Positions 36,879 to 47,236 of a DNA stretch of 64,000 nt are shown here, in pieces. The position numbers were made by a program, and so were the translations under genes. How positions within the stretch are numbered: the first letter of the stretch is position 1; each line of letters opens with the position of its first letter. This DNA is from JAEZBP01 sp963832725 (GTDB lineage Bacteria > Myxococcota_A > Polyangia > Polyangiales > Sandaracinaceae), in NCBI GenBank assembly GCA_963832725.1, contig CAWHVG010000003.1, positions 744,001-808,000 on the forward strand, given 5' to 3'. The notes under the pieces were generated by a model. That model ran no database searches. It had not been told where the DNA came from and was given only the letters and a program-made list of their open reading frames with translations.

Positions 36879-37849
36879 CGGCGGCTCGGGAGCTCGCGTC
36901 CCAGCTCCGCGACGACCGCTTGCAGATCCTGCCACACGGGCCGCTTGTTCTCCGGATTTCGGAGCAAGTACGCCGGGTGGTAGGTCGGCATCACGCGAAT
37001 CCCTTCCCAGGTGCCCCAGATGCCGCGCCAGCTCCGCCCCGCCTCGGCCACACCCAGGTTCTCGGCCGCGCAGCGACCGAGCGCCACGATGGCCTTCGGC
37101 GCGACGACGTCGAGCTGCCCACGCAGATAGGGCATGCAGGCGGCGGCTTCGTCCGGATTCGGCGTCCGGTTCTCGGGGGGCCGGCACTTCACGACGTTGC
37201 AGATGTAGACATCGTCCTCCGACAGGCCCATGGCCGCGATCATGCGGTCCAAGAGCTGGCCGGCCTTGCCCACGAAGGGCAGCCCCTGCTTGTCCTCGTT
37301 GTAGCCGGGGCCCTCGCCGACGAAGACGAGCGTCGCGTTCGGGTTGCCGCGCGCGAAGACCGTCTGGGTCCGGCCCTCGTGGAGGCGGCAGCGCGTGCAG
37401 GTGCGGACCTCGTCCTCGATCACGGCGAGGCGCGTGGCGCGATCGGCCGAGCCGGGCTGGGCCGCAGCGGGCTGGGCCGCAGCGGGCTGGGCCGCAGCAG
37501 GCTGGGCCGCAGCAGGCTGGGCCGCAGCAGGCTGGGCCGCAGTCCCAGGCGGCTCCGCGACGGATCGCTCGGCCGCGACGGGCTCGGCGGTCGCGACGGG
37601 CTCGGCGATCGGCGCGCGTTGAGCGGGCTCCGGTCCCCTCTCGGCGGCAGGCCTGGCCTTCTCGACGGGCGCCGACGGCGGCTCGCGGAGTGCGGACGGA
37701 ACGGCCTCCCCGCCCGCGTGCGTCTCCATGCGATCGCGCACCTCGTCCGCCAGATCGGGCAACCCGCGGCTGCCGAGATCCGTCTCCCACCGCAGGTGCT
37801 CCTGCGCGAGCAGGGCGAGCTCCCTCAGCTCCTCGTCCCAGTCGCTCAT
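36875..37849 (-). CDS. Family 4 uracil-DNA glycosylase with iron-sulfur cluster
   Basis: This enzyme removes uracil from DNA after cytosine deamination. The catalytic domain occupies residues about 150-320. It has CTRCRLHEGRT (first two cluster Cys), GEGPGYNEDKQGLPFVG (motif 1), VVKCRPPENRTPNPDEAAAC (other two cluster Cys) and MPTYHPAYLLR (motif with the His). The first 145 residues are an added, low-complexity N-terminus with six AAQPA units. Family 4 enzymes are usually about 200 residues, so this one is clearly extended. It heads an operon with three genes of unknown role through a 4-bp overlap. Confidence 0.9.
   Translation of the reverse strand: MSDWDEELRELALLAQEHLRWETDLGSRGLPDLADEVRDRMETHAGGEAVPSALREPPSAPVEKARPAAERGPEPAQRAPIAEPVATAEPVAAERSVAEPPGTAAQPAAAQPAAAQPAAAQPAAAQPAAAQPGSADRATRLAVIEDEVRTCTRCRLHEGRTQTVFARGNPNATLVFVGEGPGYNEDKQGLPFVGKAGQLLDRMIAAMGLSEDDVYICNVVKCRPPENRTPNPDEAAACMPYLRGQLDVVAPKAIVALGRCAAENLGVAEAGRSWRGIWGTWEGIRVMPTYHPAYLLRNPENKRPVWQDLQAVVAELGRELPSRR
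37454..37543 (-). repeat. 15-bp coding repeat, six units (AAQPA)
   Basis: Six 15-bp units encode a repeated Ala-Ala-Gln-Pro-Ala linker in the glycosylase N-terminus. They are identical except for G/A at one wobble position and the final base. The repeat is in frame and is likely a flexible spacer that varies in length. Confidence 0.85.
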
Positions 37850-37940
37850 GGTGGCTGCGGCTTACACGGCGGCCGCCTCCGTGGCAACGGGCCGCGCGCT
37901 TGCGCACGCCCGCGCGAGCTGGCACAAGCCCGAGCCGAGC

Positions 37941-38738
37941 ATGAGCGATCGCCCCACCCTCAGCGTCGTCATGCCCGCCTACAACGAGCGGGCGACCATC
38001 CACGAGGTATTGCGCCGCGTCCTGGGCGCGCCAGTCGACTCGATCGAGATCGTCGTGGTCGACGACGGCTCCACCGACGGCACGCGCGAGCTCTTGACCC
38101 GAGGCGTCGCCCTCGACCCGCGCGTCCGCGTGGTCCTCCACGACGTCAACCAGGGCAAGGGCGCCGCGCTGCGCACCGGTTTTCGCGAAGCGCGCGGCCT
38201 CTTCGTCGTCGTGCAGGACGCCGACCTCGAGTACGACCCGGACGAGCTGCCGGCGCTCCTCGAGCCGCTCCAGCGCGGCCTGGCCGACGTCGTCTACGGC
38301 AGCCGCTTCGCCGGCGGCCACGCCCACCGCGTCCTCTACTACTGGCACTCGGTCGGCAACCGCGCGCTGACCACCCTCTCCAACATGGTCACCGACCTGA
38401 ACCTCACGGACATGGAGACTTGCTACAAAGTCTTCCGCCGCGAGGTGCTCGACGAGATTGACCTGAAGGAGAATCGCTTCGGCATCGAGCCCGAGCTCAC
38501 CGCGAAGATCGCCCAACTCGGCGCCCGCGTGTACGAAGTCCCGATCAGCTACCACGGCCGCACCTACGCCGAGGGCAAGAAGATCGGCCTCAAGGACGCC
38601 GTGCGCGCCCTCTACTGCATCATGCGCTACGGCGTTCCCGCGCGGCTCGCGCGCCGGCAGCGTCCGTGGCACCCTGCCTCGGACGCGGCCGATGCCGGTC
38701 CGCGTCGAACGAACGGCGAGGGCGACGCCCTCTCCTGA
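37941..38738 (+). CDS. GT2 glycosyltransferase, dolichol/polyprenyl-phosphate-mannose synthase type
   Basis: This 265-residue GT-A fold enzyme transfers a sugar from a nucleotide donor, probably to polyprenyl phosphate. The start MSDRPTLSVVMPAYNERATI, the donor site VVVDDGSTDGT, the metal-binding DADLEYDP, and YGSRFAGG with the acceptor block DMETCYKVFRREVLDEI are typical of DPM1-like proteins. It has no C-terminal membrane anchor, so it is likely peripheral. It is divergent from the uracil-DNA glycosylase with about 90 bp between. Sugar identity unknown. Confidence 0.85.
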   Translation: MSDRPTLSVVMPAYNERATIHEVLRRVLGAPVDSIEIVVVDDGSTDGTRELLTRGVALDPRVRVVLHDVNQGKGAALRTGFREARGLFVVVQDADLEYDPDELPALLEPLQRGLADVVYGSRFAGGHAHRVLYYWHSVGNRALTTLSNMVTDLNLTDMETCYKVFRREVLDEIDLKENRFGIEPELTAKIAQLGARVYEVPISYHGRTYAEGKKIGLKDAVRALYCIMRYGVPARLARRQRPWHPASDAADAGPRRTNGEGDALS

Positions 38739-38754
38739 GATCTCCGCAAAAGCG

Positions 38755-38784
38755 TTGACGCGCCGAGCCGCACCTTGCTAGCGT
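38755..38784 (+). promoter_or_regulatory. Candidate promoter of the PP2C gene
   Basis: TTGACG (38755-38760) and TAGCGT (38779-38784) are 18 bp apart. They lie about 55 bp before the GTG start at 38841. A GGAGG ribosome site is at 38827-38831. Confidence 0.4.
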
Positions 38785-38840
38785 TCTCGGCGCCCGGGAG
38801 TCCGACCCGAGACCCCCGAAATCCTGGAGGAATACGGCCT

Positions 38841-39620
38841 GTGGCTTCCAGCGCGCGCGTCCTCGTTGCCGGCGAGACAAACGTTGGCATGAAGAGGACT
38901 CACAACGAGGACGCCTTCGCCGTTTCGGACGAAGAGCGCCTCTACGTAGTCGCGGATGGAATGGGAGGCCACGCCTCCGGTGAGGTGGCCTCCAAGATGG
39001 CCATCGACACCCTCCGTGAGTTCTTCAAGGCGACCAGCGCCGATCCCGAGGCGACTTGGCCATACAAGATGGACAAGGCGCGGGGGTACGAGGAGAACCG
39101 GCTCATCACCGGGATCAAGCTCGCGAACCTCCGGATCTACGAGTCGGCCGCCCGCGAGACCAAGCTCCGCGGCATGGGCACGACCATCGTGGGCGTGCTG
39201 GTGATCGACGAGGGCGTCCTGATCGCGCACGTCGGCGACTCGCGGGTCTACCGCGTGCGCGACGCGAAGATGGAGCAGCTCACCGAGGACCACTCGCTGC
39301 TCAACGACTACATCAAGATGAAGCGCCTCACCGAGGAGGAGATCGCCAACTTCCCGCACAAGAACGTCATCGTGCGGGCGCTGGGGATGAAGGAGACCGT
39401 CAAGGTCGACACCCGGCTCGATCATCCTCAGCCCGGCGACGTCTACGTACTCTGCTCGGACGGCCTCTGCGGTCCCGTGACCGACGACGAGATCCTCGAG
39501 CTCACCACCAGCACGAACGATCTGAAGCAAGCGGCGGCGCGGCTCATCGAGCGGGCGAACCAGAACGGCGGACCGGACAACATCACCGTCGTCCTCGCCA
39601 AGTGGATTGGCCGCGGCTGA
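38841..39620 (+). CDS. PP2C-family Ser/Thr protein phosphatase
   Basis: This metal-dependent phosphatase reverses Hanks-kinase phosphorylation. The GTG at 38841, 9 bases after GGAGG, gives MASSARVLVAGETNVGMKRTHNEDAF. The diagnostic residues are HNEDAF, VADGMGGHASGE (Asp39 for metal), GTTIVGVLV, HVGDSRVYRV, LCSDGLCGPV and NGGPDNITVV. At 259 residues it matches Stp/PrpC. No membrane anchor. It could act on targets of either zinc-ribbon kinase in the window, though neither is adjacent. Confidence 0.93.
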   Translation: MASSARVLVAGETNVGMKRTHNEDAFAVSDEERLYVVADGMGGHASGEVASKMAIDTLREFFKATSADPEATWPYKMDKARGYEENRLITGIKLANLRIYESAARETKLRGMGTTIVGVLVIDEGVLIAHVGDSRVYRVRDAKMEQLTEDHSLLNDYIKMKRLTEEEIANFPHKNVIVRALGMKETVKVDTRLDHPQPGDVYVLCSDGLCGPVTDDEILELTTSTNDLKQAAARLIERANQNGGPDNITVVLAKWIGRG

Positions 39621-39894
39621 GCGGTCGGAGTCGATCGCCTCGCCTCCCGGTCCGAGCGCCTCCGCAGCGTTGCCGTCACGTCGCCGTGCGTGCTCGCCAC
39701 ACGGTGCAGAGCGCCCACGATTGCGCGCCTCGGTCCGGTTGGGGAGCTCGGCCGCGCGTTCTCTAGCCCGCGCCGGTGCAGGTGCCGGCGCCGACGTCGA
39801 GCCACGACCGCGAGCACGGCGAGGTCATCATCGCGCATGGCGCCTTTTCCGGACTTGCCGCCCGCCCCGGATGGCGTTCTCCTAAGCACGAGCG

Positions 39895-40744
39895 ATGGAA
39901 GCAGGCCTACGGTTCGGGCGCACCGAGCGCCTCGCGGCGGCGCTGGTGGCGCGGCACGATTTCGCGGCCGCGGTGCGCCTGCTGAACGAAGCCGGCGTCA
40001 TCCCGATGCCGCTCAAGGGCGTCCTGCTTCAGCACGTCGTCTATCAGGACCCGGCCGAGCGCGTCCTCTCCGACGCCGATCTCCCTGGTCCCGCCGGGCC
40101 GCTACCACGACGCGATCGCCGCGTTGCGGGCGGCGGGTCACCACGTCGCCCCCGAAGGCCGGGCCGGCGCGACCACCAAGGGCCCGCGCGCGCAGCTCGA
40201 AGTGGACGTCCACCGCCGCCTCTTCTCACCCGGCCTCTACGCCCTCGACGCCGAGGATCTCTTCTCGCGGGGCACCCTGGAGCCCCGCCTCTTCGACGCC
40301 GTCGTCGTATTGCCGGACCCGCTGGACCTCTACGCACACCTCGTGGGCAACTTCGCCAAGGGCCGGCACGGCGCGGGCGATGCCCCGCAGCTCCGGGACT
40401 TCTCGGCCGTCGCCAGCCGCTTCGGCCTCTCGGCGGGGGCGGTCGCGCGGCACCTCGAAGCACACGGGCTTGCGCGCGCAGCCCGCTACTCGCTGACCCA
40501 CGCGGCCGAAGCGGGCGACCCCTTCGCCCCCAAGGTCCTCTCGCGCCTGCGCACCGACCACGTCGGGAGCGCCAGCGCCGTCGCCGCCCGACAGCTCACC
40601 AAGCGCTTCGGCAGCGGCGCCTCCGTCTCCCTGGTGGCACCGCACCTCGTGAACCGCTCCCTCCCCCGCGGCGCGGTGAGCGCCCTCGTCCACGTCGCCC
40701 TCGGCGTCCGGACGCGCCTCGCCAAGCGCCGAGGACAGGAGTAG
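39895..40744 (+). CDS. Nucleotidyltransferase-fold protein, NTP_transf_5-like (one frameshift)
   Basis: The first part LLNEAGVIPMPLKGVLLQHVVYQDPAERVLSDADL matches the conserved block of uncharacterised nucleotidyltransferases, with the catalytic Asp pair in SDADL. The frame shifts near 40085 within GATCTCCCTGG; removing one C gives SDADLLVPPGRYHDAIAALR. It then runs intact to 40744. A possible earlier start at 39837 (MAPFPDLPPAPDG) is in another frame. No substrate can be named; relatives are found in polysaccharide loci. Its stop is 8 bp from the 3' end of the group II intron remnant. Confidence 0.65.
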
Positions 40745-40752
40745 CTGTCGCA

Positions 40753-40831
40753 ATCGGCATAGGGGGCCCGAGTAGTCGACTCGGGCTCCCCTGCCACACC
40801 ACCCGGCATGCGGGTCCGCACCGGGCGGTTC
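40753..40831 (-). ncRNA. Group II intron domains V and VI
   Basis: Domain V (40831-40798) folds as a long hairpin with arms ACCGCCCGG and CCGGGTGGT and an upper TGCG/CGCA stem. Domain VI (about 40797-40753) has a GAGCCCGAGT / ACTCGGGC stem flanked by GGGG and CCCC and ends in TATGCCGAT. The catalytic core therefore looks intact although the protein is not. Confidence 0.7.
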
Positions 40832-40843
40832 GATGGGTTGAGG

Positions 40844-41163
40844 TCAGGCGGCCAGCCTCGGAAGGCCGAGCCCGTCGAAGAGTTTGTTGGGGAGCGCGAT
40901 GTGGATGGCCATGCCTGAGTTTCTCCACCACCGCCTCGCGTTGGCGGCCACCTGGGCTGCCGCGTCGGGGCGAAGGCCTCGAGCCGCCAGCTCTCGGAAG
41001 ACGGTCGTGCCGCGCTTCCACTGCTTGAGCTGATAGGCCCCCCCGGAGCCGGTGTCGGATCCACTCGTCGAGCTCGGCAAACCTCCGAGGCGTCTCGGCG
41101 ACCCGGAAGTATCCGTGCCAGCCGAGCAGATAGCTCCGCAGGGTTTGCACGACTTCGGCCAGG
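40844..41163 (-). pseudogene. ltrA: Group II intron reverse transcriptase/maturase, C-terminal remnant
   Basis: Only the maturase (domain X) end is present: VVQTLRSYLLGWHGYFRV, ELDEWIRHRLRG, then YQLKQWKRGTTVFREL and SGMAIHIALPNKLFDGLGLP. This order is diagnostic for bacterial group II intron proteins. The palm with YxDD is absent. A one-base change in a run of seven G near 41045 also breaks the frame. The remnant is about 105 residues and cannot support reverse transcription. Confidence 0.82.
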
Positions 41164-41560
41164 CTGCGCCCGCGGGTTCTTCCCCTCGTTCGGTCCTTCG
41201 GCGGCGCCTCCCGGCGTGACCTACTACGACCTCGGCTGACTTCTCGCTCCGCGCGCGTGACCGCGTGGCCCTTTCAGGCCCGAGGCGAGATCTCCCCAGG
41301 TAAGAACACCGACCTTCACCGCACGACCGCCGGATTTACGCAGGGTCCCTTTGGTCACGGGAGCTTCGCGGTTCTTGCCCGCTCGCCCCGGTCGCCCGCG
41401 CCTCGTATCCGATTCTTCTCCATCGGCCCGCGGCTTCGTTTCGCGCTTCCTCCAGACGGTCAGTCGCCCTCCCGCCCTTGCGCTTCCCTTCCTTCGCTGT
41501 GACCTGCTCAGGGGAGGACTTGCACCTCCAAGTCGGCGCCCATGCTGGGCGCACTACGAA

Positions 41561-41594
41561 ACGAGCGCCCCGTGCACGTGCACGAGGCGCTCGT
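41561..41594 (-). terminator. Rho-independent-type terminator of the IgGFc-binding gene; intron target
   Basis: ACGAGCGCC (41561-41569) pairs with GGCGCTCGT (41586-41594), and inside it CGTGCAC pairs with GTGCACG, so nearly the whole 34-bp block is one hairpin. On the minus strand it is followed by TTTCGTA. It lies 23 bp after the stop of the gene ending at 41618. The intron 5' end begins 6 bp further on. Confidence 0.65.
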
Positions 41595-41617
41595 CGGAGA
41601 GGGCCCGCAGGGCTGGA

Positions 41618-43612
41618 TCAGCCGAGCGGGTTGATCATCTGCAGGTCCAGGCCGCCCGGGTACATGTAGCTCGTGTACGAGCCGAAGCCGTAGACGACGA
41701 TCCCGAAGGGCTGCGAGCAGTTCATCGTGTGGGTCCCGCCCGGGATCGACACGCGAGCCGTCTGCATCCCGGTGGAGCCGACTGGCCGCCAGCCCGTGAC
41801 CTGCGTCGGAGATCCGCCGTTGCTGGCGATGGTCACCGCCGCGCCCACCGGCGCCGTCACGTTGACGAAGTTGCTCTCGAAGGTATCCGGCGCGAGGAAG
41901 GTGTAGTCGCTGCGGAACTGCATCGTGGGAATGGCGAACGACATGGCCGGGTCGCCCTGCCCCATGGCTCCGCTGGTGTTGATGCCCGCGTAGTCCTGTC
42001 CGACCAGGAACTGCGCCACGAGGATGGCGCCCGCGCTCCCGGTCACCCGGAAGTCCTGCGAGGCCTCGAACTCGACCATCTCACCGCGGTTCAGCGTCAC
42101 CGGCGCGTGCGCCGCCGGCGGGTCGAAGCTGATCTGGTTGGCGTTCACGCCCGAGATGATGCGGATGACGTTGGGCTCGCCGCGGAGCGGCTGCGTCGCC
42201 GAGACGATGAAGTCCTCACCCCAGGTCTCGAGGGGGAAGAGGGTCTCCTCGACGTGGTCGCAGGCCCACCGATTGGCGGGGATGAAGTCGCACTCGTGCC
42301 CGCCCAGCACCATCACCGGGCCCGTCGCCTGGATCTCCGTGCCCGTCAGGTCGTACTCCGGCCCCACGGTGCAGTACTCGGTCGTGACGGTGCACGGGAT
42401 GCTGACCGGCGATCCGAAGATGTCAGTGCCCTGACAGGTCGTGGTCTGCATGTCGGTGTCCTGCGGCGTGCAGCTGTCGGGCATCTTGGCGCTCGCGAGC
42501 TGCAGCACATCGCCGGGGTTGAGCATGTACGTCTGCGTAGCGCCGGGCGTACCCGCCGCGACCGAGCCGTCCTGCGAGGCGGCCGTGTTGGCCTTGAGGG
42601 TGACGCTGACGTTCACCGGGCCGGTGCCGGTTCCCACGATCGTGAGGAAGCCCGGCGTCGACGAGTACGACTCCTGCATCCCACCGGAACCGTTCGTCGC
42701 CATCACCAACGTGTGTTGGTGCAGCGTCGGCCGCGACACACCGATGTAGTTGCCGGTGAGGACGTGTGCAGGCAGCAAAAGCGACGCGTCGTTCGAGTAC
42801 GAGAAGCAGGTCGGATCGCCAGCGCCGCCCGCACAGGTGCCCGTGCTGTGCTGGTACTCGAGCGGGTTGAACTGGTACACGGTGACCGGAACCGTCGACA
42901 CCAGGTGGTACGCGCCGCCGGTTACGAGCACCGAATGGGCAATCCCATTGGTGTCCTCCGGCGTCTTGAGGGCGTCGACCCACGGCAGATTGACGGTCTG
43001 GATGCCGCCCGCAGGGACCATGGCAGTGGCTACGTTCGCTCCGCTCCGCGTGACGGTGACGTTGGCCGGCACGGACTGCGGATTCGCGATCACGACCGCG
43101 AAGTCGAAGCCCGAGTCGACCGGATTCATGGTGGACGTGGGCCAGTACTCGCAGCCGATGTAGGAGTTCGAGCTGGCCGCGTCGTCACAGAGGTTGGTGC
43201 ATGCGCCCGCGGTGGAGTTGCACGAGAGCCCCGTCGACGGGTCGCAGGTGGTGGTCGTCGTCCAGCCGCTGCCGTCCGCGTTGCACGCCTGCACGTCGTT
43301 GCCGCTGCACTGGAAGCTGCCGGGGCGGCAGGCCTGGCAGCCTTGGCCCTCGACACACACCTGACTGCTCACGCTGCAGTCGGTCGTAGCACCCTGCGTG
43401 CCGTCCGCGTGGCACTGGATGGCCTGGATGCCGTAGCAGTGGATGTAGTCGGCGGACGCCGGGGTGCAGCCCTGCGGGATCACCGATCCATCTCCGCCGC
43501 CGATTCCACCGTCGTGTCCACGCGGCGCACGGCGCGGATCGCAGCCGGTCACGGTGATCAGGGCGCCGGCCAGGACCGGAAGCCAGAGGTAAGGCAAAGC
43601 GTTTCGCGTCAT
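41618..43612 (-). CDS. IgGFc-binding-domain surface lipoprotein
   Basis: This is a 664-residue predicted lipoprotein. The start MTRNALPYLWLPVLAGA gives a signal peptide with lipobox TVTGC. A Gly/Asp linker and a Cys-rich region follow (about residues 45-140: CYGIQAIQCHADG, CVEGQGCQACRPGSFQC). A large domain then begins FDFAVVIANPQSVPANVTVTR and ends VVYGFGSYTSYMYPGG. These blocks match the IgGFc-binding N-terminal domain common in myxobacterial surface proteins. The domain name comes from vertebrate proteins, so antibody binding is not implied. The upstream 360 bp show no convincing promoter. The gene ends at a strong hairpin. Confidence 0.78.
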   Translation of the reverse strand: MTRNALPYLWLPVLAGALITVTGCDPRRAPRGHDGGIGGGDGSVIPQGCTPASADYIHCYGIQAIQCHADGTQGATTDCSVSSQVCVEGQGCQACRPGSFQCSGNDVQACNADGSGWTTTTTCDPSTGLSCNSTAGACTNLCDDAASSNSYIGCEYWPTSTMNPVDSGFDFAVVIANPQSVPANVTVTRSGANVATAMVPAGGIQTVNLPWVDALKTPEDTNGIAHSVLVTGGAYHLVSTVPVTVYQFNPLEYQHSTGTCAGGAGDPTCFSYSNDASLLLPAHVLTGNYIGVSRPTLHQHTLVMATNGSGGMQESYSSTPGFLTIVGTGTGPVNVSVTLKANTAASQDGSVAAGTPGATQTYMLNPGDVLQLASAKMPDSCTPQDTDMQTTTCQGTDIFGSPVSIPCTVTTEYCTVGPEYDLTGTEIQATGPVMVLGGHECDFIPANRWACDHVEETLFPLETWGEDFIVSATQPLRGEPNVIRIISGVNANQISFDPPAAHAPVTLNRGEMVEFEASQDFRVTGSAGAILVAQFLVGQDYAGINTSGAMGQGDPAMSFAIPTMQFRSDYTFLAPDTFESNFVNVTAPVGAAVTIASNGGSPTQVTGWRPVGSTGMQTARVSIPGGTHTMNCSQPFGIVVYGFGSYTSYMYPGGLDLQMINPLG

Positions 43613-43972
43613 CGTTCGGTCTCCCTCGAACCAGGAGCGCCCTACCGCCCGCGCGCGCCAGCCGACCGCCGCCGCGCCCCCCGGGAACGCGCCTGTGAAG
43701 CGGCAACTATTGACGCACCTTGGCCCCCCTGTCGAGGGGCACACCGAAGATACCCGCCCGAACCAGACCCGATCCCGTGCGTTTTCGGGCTCGATCGAGG
43801 CCCGGCGGCAGAAGCGATCAGGTCACCGTCGGGCCCCTGGCCACGCAGCGCCGGGTCACGCCGCCGGCGCACCGGACCTTTTCCTGGCAGATCGGCGCCG
43901 GGCGAAGAATCGGAGCACACCGAACCGCCGGTGGCGCGAACGGACCTTGGGAGATCCACGGCCTCTGCGGCG
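43613..43972. other. Intergenic stretch, no gene seen
   Basis: This 360-bp gap separates the IgGFc-type lipoprotein gene from the upstream flavoprotein gene on the same strand. I see no conserved reading frame, RNA gene, repeat or good promoter in it. It probably carries the lipoprotein's regulatory region. Confidence 0.5.
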
Positions 43973-45250
<1,278 letters not shown>

Positions 45251-45467
45251 CGGCGATCTGGCTACCACGCCGCCGCCGCCGCGGAAACCGTGCAGTGCCG
45301 AGCAGACTCAGCCAAGAGGCCTTGGCCGCGCGGACCTGGCCGAGATCGTCGACGCGAGACGGCAGCGACCATGCGAAGGCCGCGCGAGCAGGGTCAGCAC
45401 ACGCAAGCGGGAGCCCATGGGCAGGCGCTCGGGGCGGCGCGCCCGCGAGAAACCGACTGAGCCGGCC

Positions 45468-46170
45468 TCAGCCCTTGCGCAGGCGCTCGATCTCGGCCCG
45501 AAGCGCTTCGAGCTCGCGCTCCGCTCGGTCAGCGCGGGCGCGCTCCGCGTCGGCGCGCTCTTCGAACGAGGGCACGAGCTGCGACCCCTCCGGGCCCACG
45601 GCCAGGCGGATTCGCATCGCGGGACCGGAGCCGACGCAACGCAGCCAGCAGCCCAGCGCGTCGGACCAGACCTGGTCGCCGTCGCTCACCTCCGCCTGGC
45701 TGAACATGCCCTTGGCCGTGCGCCACACCTGCCAGCGGATCCGGTCGTCGGACTCGTCGCTCTTCGGGTCGAAGACCACGAGCTCGCGAGGCTGGAGGAT
45801 GTCGTAGCGGCGGATGACCTCGACGTAATCCTTGTAGACGTCACCCGAAACGATCTCGACCGCCAGCGAGGGCCGGATGTGGGTCTCCCAGACCTTCCAC
45901 ACGGGCACATCGATGGCAGGGTCCACCCCATCGAGGACGTAGACATCGGGCGCGACGCACGCCTTCGAGTTGTGCTGCTCGTAGTAGATGAACTGGTTCG
46001 CACCGACGAACGCGCGGCGGCCCTCGCCCGAGAAGTGCGCGACGATGAGCGCGCGCAAGAGCTCGCTGATGAAGCGCTGGAGCGATCCCCTCCCCCATCT
46101 CGTCCGTCACCGGGTAGATGGTGGGGTCGTCGTCGCGATCTCGTGCCGTCGAGGCCACGCCACGAACCAT
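45468..46170 (-). CDS. Uma2-family (DUF820) PD-(D/E)XK nuclease-fold protein (one frameshift)
   Basis: The protein begins at 46170 (MVRGVASTARDRDDDPTIYP). In the next frame it continues ALIVAHFSGEGRRAFVGANQF, CVAPDVYVLDG, and PSLAVEIVSGDVYKDYVEVIRRYD, the nuclease-like core with Asp and Glu. It then has VVFDPKSDESDDRI. The break is near 46093, where GGGGAGGGGATC carries one extra G. The last 40 residues form a charged coiled coil (ERADAERARADRAERELEAL). Such proteins are abundant in cyanobacteria and myxobacteria and may belong to mobile or defence-like sets. Function is not proven. About 234 residues. Confidence 0.75.
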
Positions 46171-46201
46171 AGCACCCGCCGGTAGCCGCTTCGAACGGTC
46201 C

Positions 46202-47138
46202 TCAAACCGCGACGCGCACGTCCGGTGCCAGCACGAGGTCGGCGCCGCCCTCGCTCACCCGCGTGTCCGCCCAGACCACCGCGCGCTCGAGCGTCACGCC
46301 GGGCTCGATCACCGCGCCCGGGCCGACCACCACCTCGGTGAGCCGGGCGCCCTCGACCTTCGCGCTCGGATCGACGAGCAGCCCATCCGCCGGCGGTTCG
46401 AATCCCGGCCAGCGCAGCGTGCCCCGGAGCAGATCCAGGCTCGCCCGGAGGTACTCCGCCGGCGTCCCCAGATCCCGCCACGGGCTTTCGTCCACGAACC
46501 CGGCCACCACCGCGCCCTCGTCCACCCAGCGGCGATACGTATGACGGATGATGCAGCCTTCCTCCGGCAGATCGGCCAGCGCGCGGCGCGAGAGCACGTG
46601 CACGCCCGTGAACATCAGCTCCCGGAGCGGCTCGGAGACCCCCTCCGGCTTGCCCAGCAGCCGTCGCACCCTCCCCCGCGCATCGATCTCCAGCGCCCCG
46701 AGCTTCGCCGCCCGCGGATCCGGCCGCAGCACTACCGTCGCGATGGCTCCGAGCTCGCGGTGCAGCGCCAGCGCGCCCTCCAGATTCCGGCCAGAAGAAG
46801 ATGTCGCCGTTCATCACCACGATCGGCTCGTCCGGCCCGACCTCCTCGCTCAGCGTGCGGATCGCGTTCTTCAGCCCGCCCCCCGTCCCGAGCAACGCCG
46901 GCTCATGGACGAAACGCGCCTCGACGCCCTCGGACACGTGCGCGCCGAGCTCGCGCCGGGCCGCGTCGGCCAGATGGTGCGTGTTCAACGCCACGTGGCG
47001 CACCCCGAGCGCGGCCAACCGCTCGAGCGAATAGCTGGCCAGCGGCCGGTTCAGAAGAGGCACCGCCGGCTTCGGAAGCCGCTCCGTGAGCGGCCTCAGG
47101 CGCGTCCCCAGCCCCGCAGCGAAGACCATCCCGAGCAT
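46202..47138 (-). CDS. NDP-sugar pyrophosphorylase, mannose-1-phosphate guanylyltransferase-like (one frameshift)
   Basis: This enzyme activates a sugar phosphate with an NTP. The N-terminus MVFAAGLGTRLRPLTERLPKPAVPLLN is the nucleotide-binding signature. VVMNGDIFFWP carries the metal-binding Asp. The frame breaks at 46783-46787 inside GATTC. Correcting to GATC gives WPDLEGALALHREL and joins the second half (VLRPDPRAAKLGALEIDA, FTGVHVLSRRAL). The C-terminus (about 240-311) has left-handed-helix-like hexads (VDPSAKVEGARLTEVVVGPGAVI). Sugar and base are not fixed; GDP-mannose-type relatives often look like this. About 312 residues. Confidence 0.85.
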
Positions 47139-47236
47139 CGAAGCGGGAGGCTATCACGCACAGGGCGCAGAGCGCGTGGAGTCAAGCGCGATACGGCGAA
47201 TCTCTTCGCTCGCCGCCCTCCCTGCCCGCAAGAGAG

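Larger units (their letters stand above)
40753..41554 (-). mobile_element. Internally deleted group II intron
   Basis: Read on the minus strand, the element begins GTGCGCCCAGCATGGGCG at 41554, a typical group II 5' end, and continues with several hundred bases of ribozyme domains. It ends with domains V and VI at 40831-40753. Between them only the C-terminal maturase part of the reverse transcriptase gene survives (41163-40844). The reverse-transcriptase domain is missing, so the whole element is about 800 bp instead of the usual 1.9-2.4 kb. It sits directly after a terminator hairpin, as group IIC introns do. The structure is seen in sequence; the exact class is inferred. Confidence 0.8.

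Noticed and set aside
35426..38461. Long plus-strand open frame of about 1,010 codons
   Set aside because: It runs antisense through the beta-propeller and uracil-DNA glycosylase genes, which have clear family motifs on the other strand.
46393..46408. tRNA T-arm-like sequence GGTTCGAATCCCGG
   Set aside because: It lies inside the pyrophosphorylase coding sequence (antisense), and no acceptor or anticodon stem can be formed around it.
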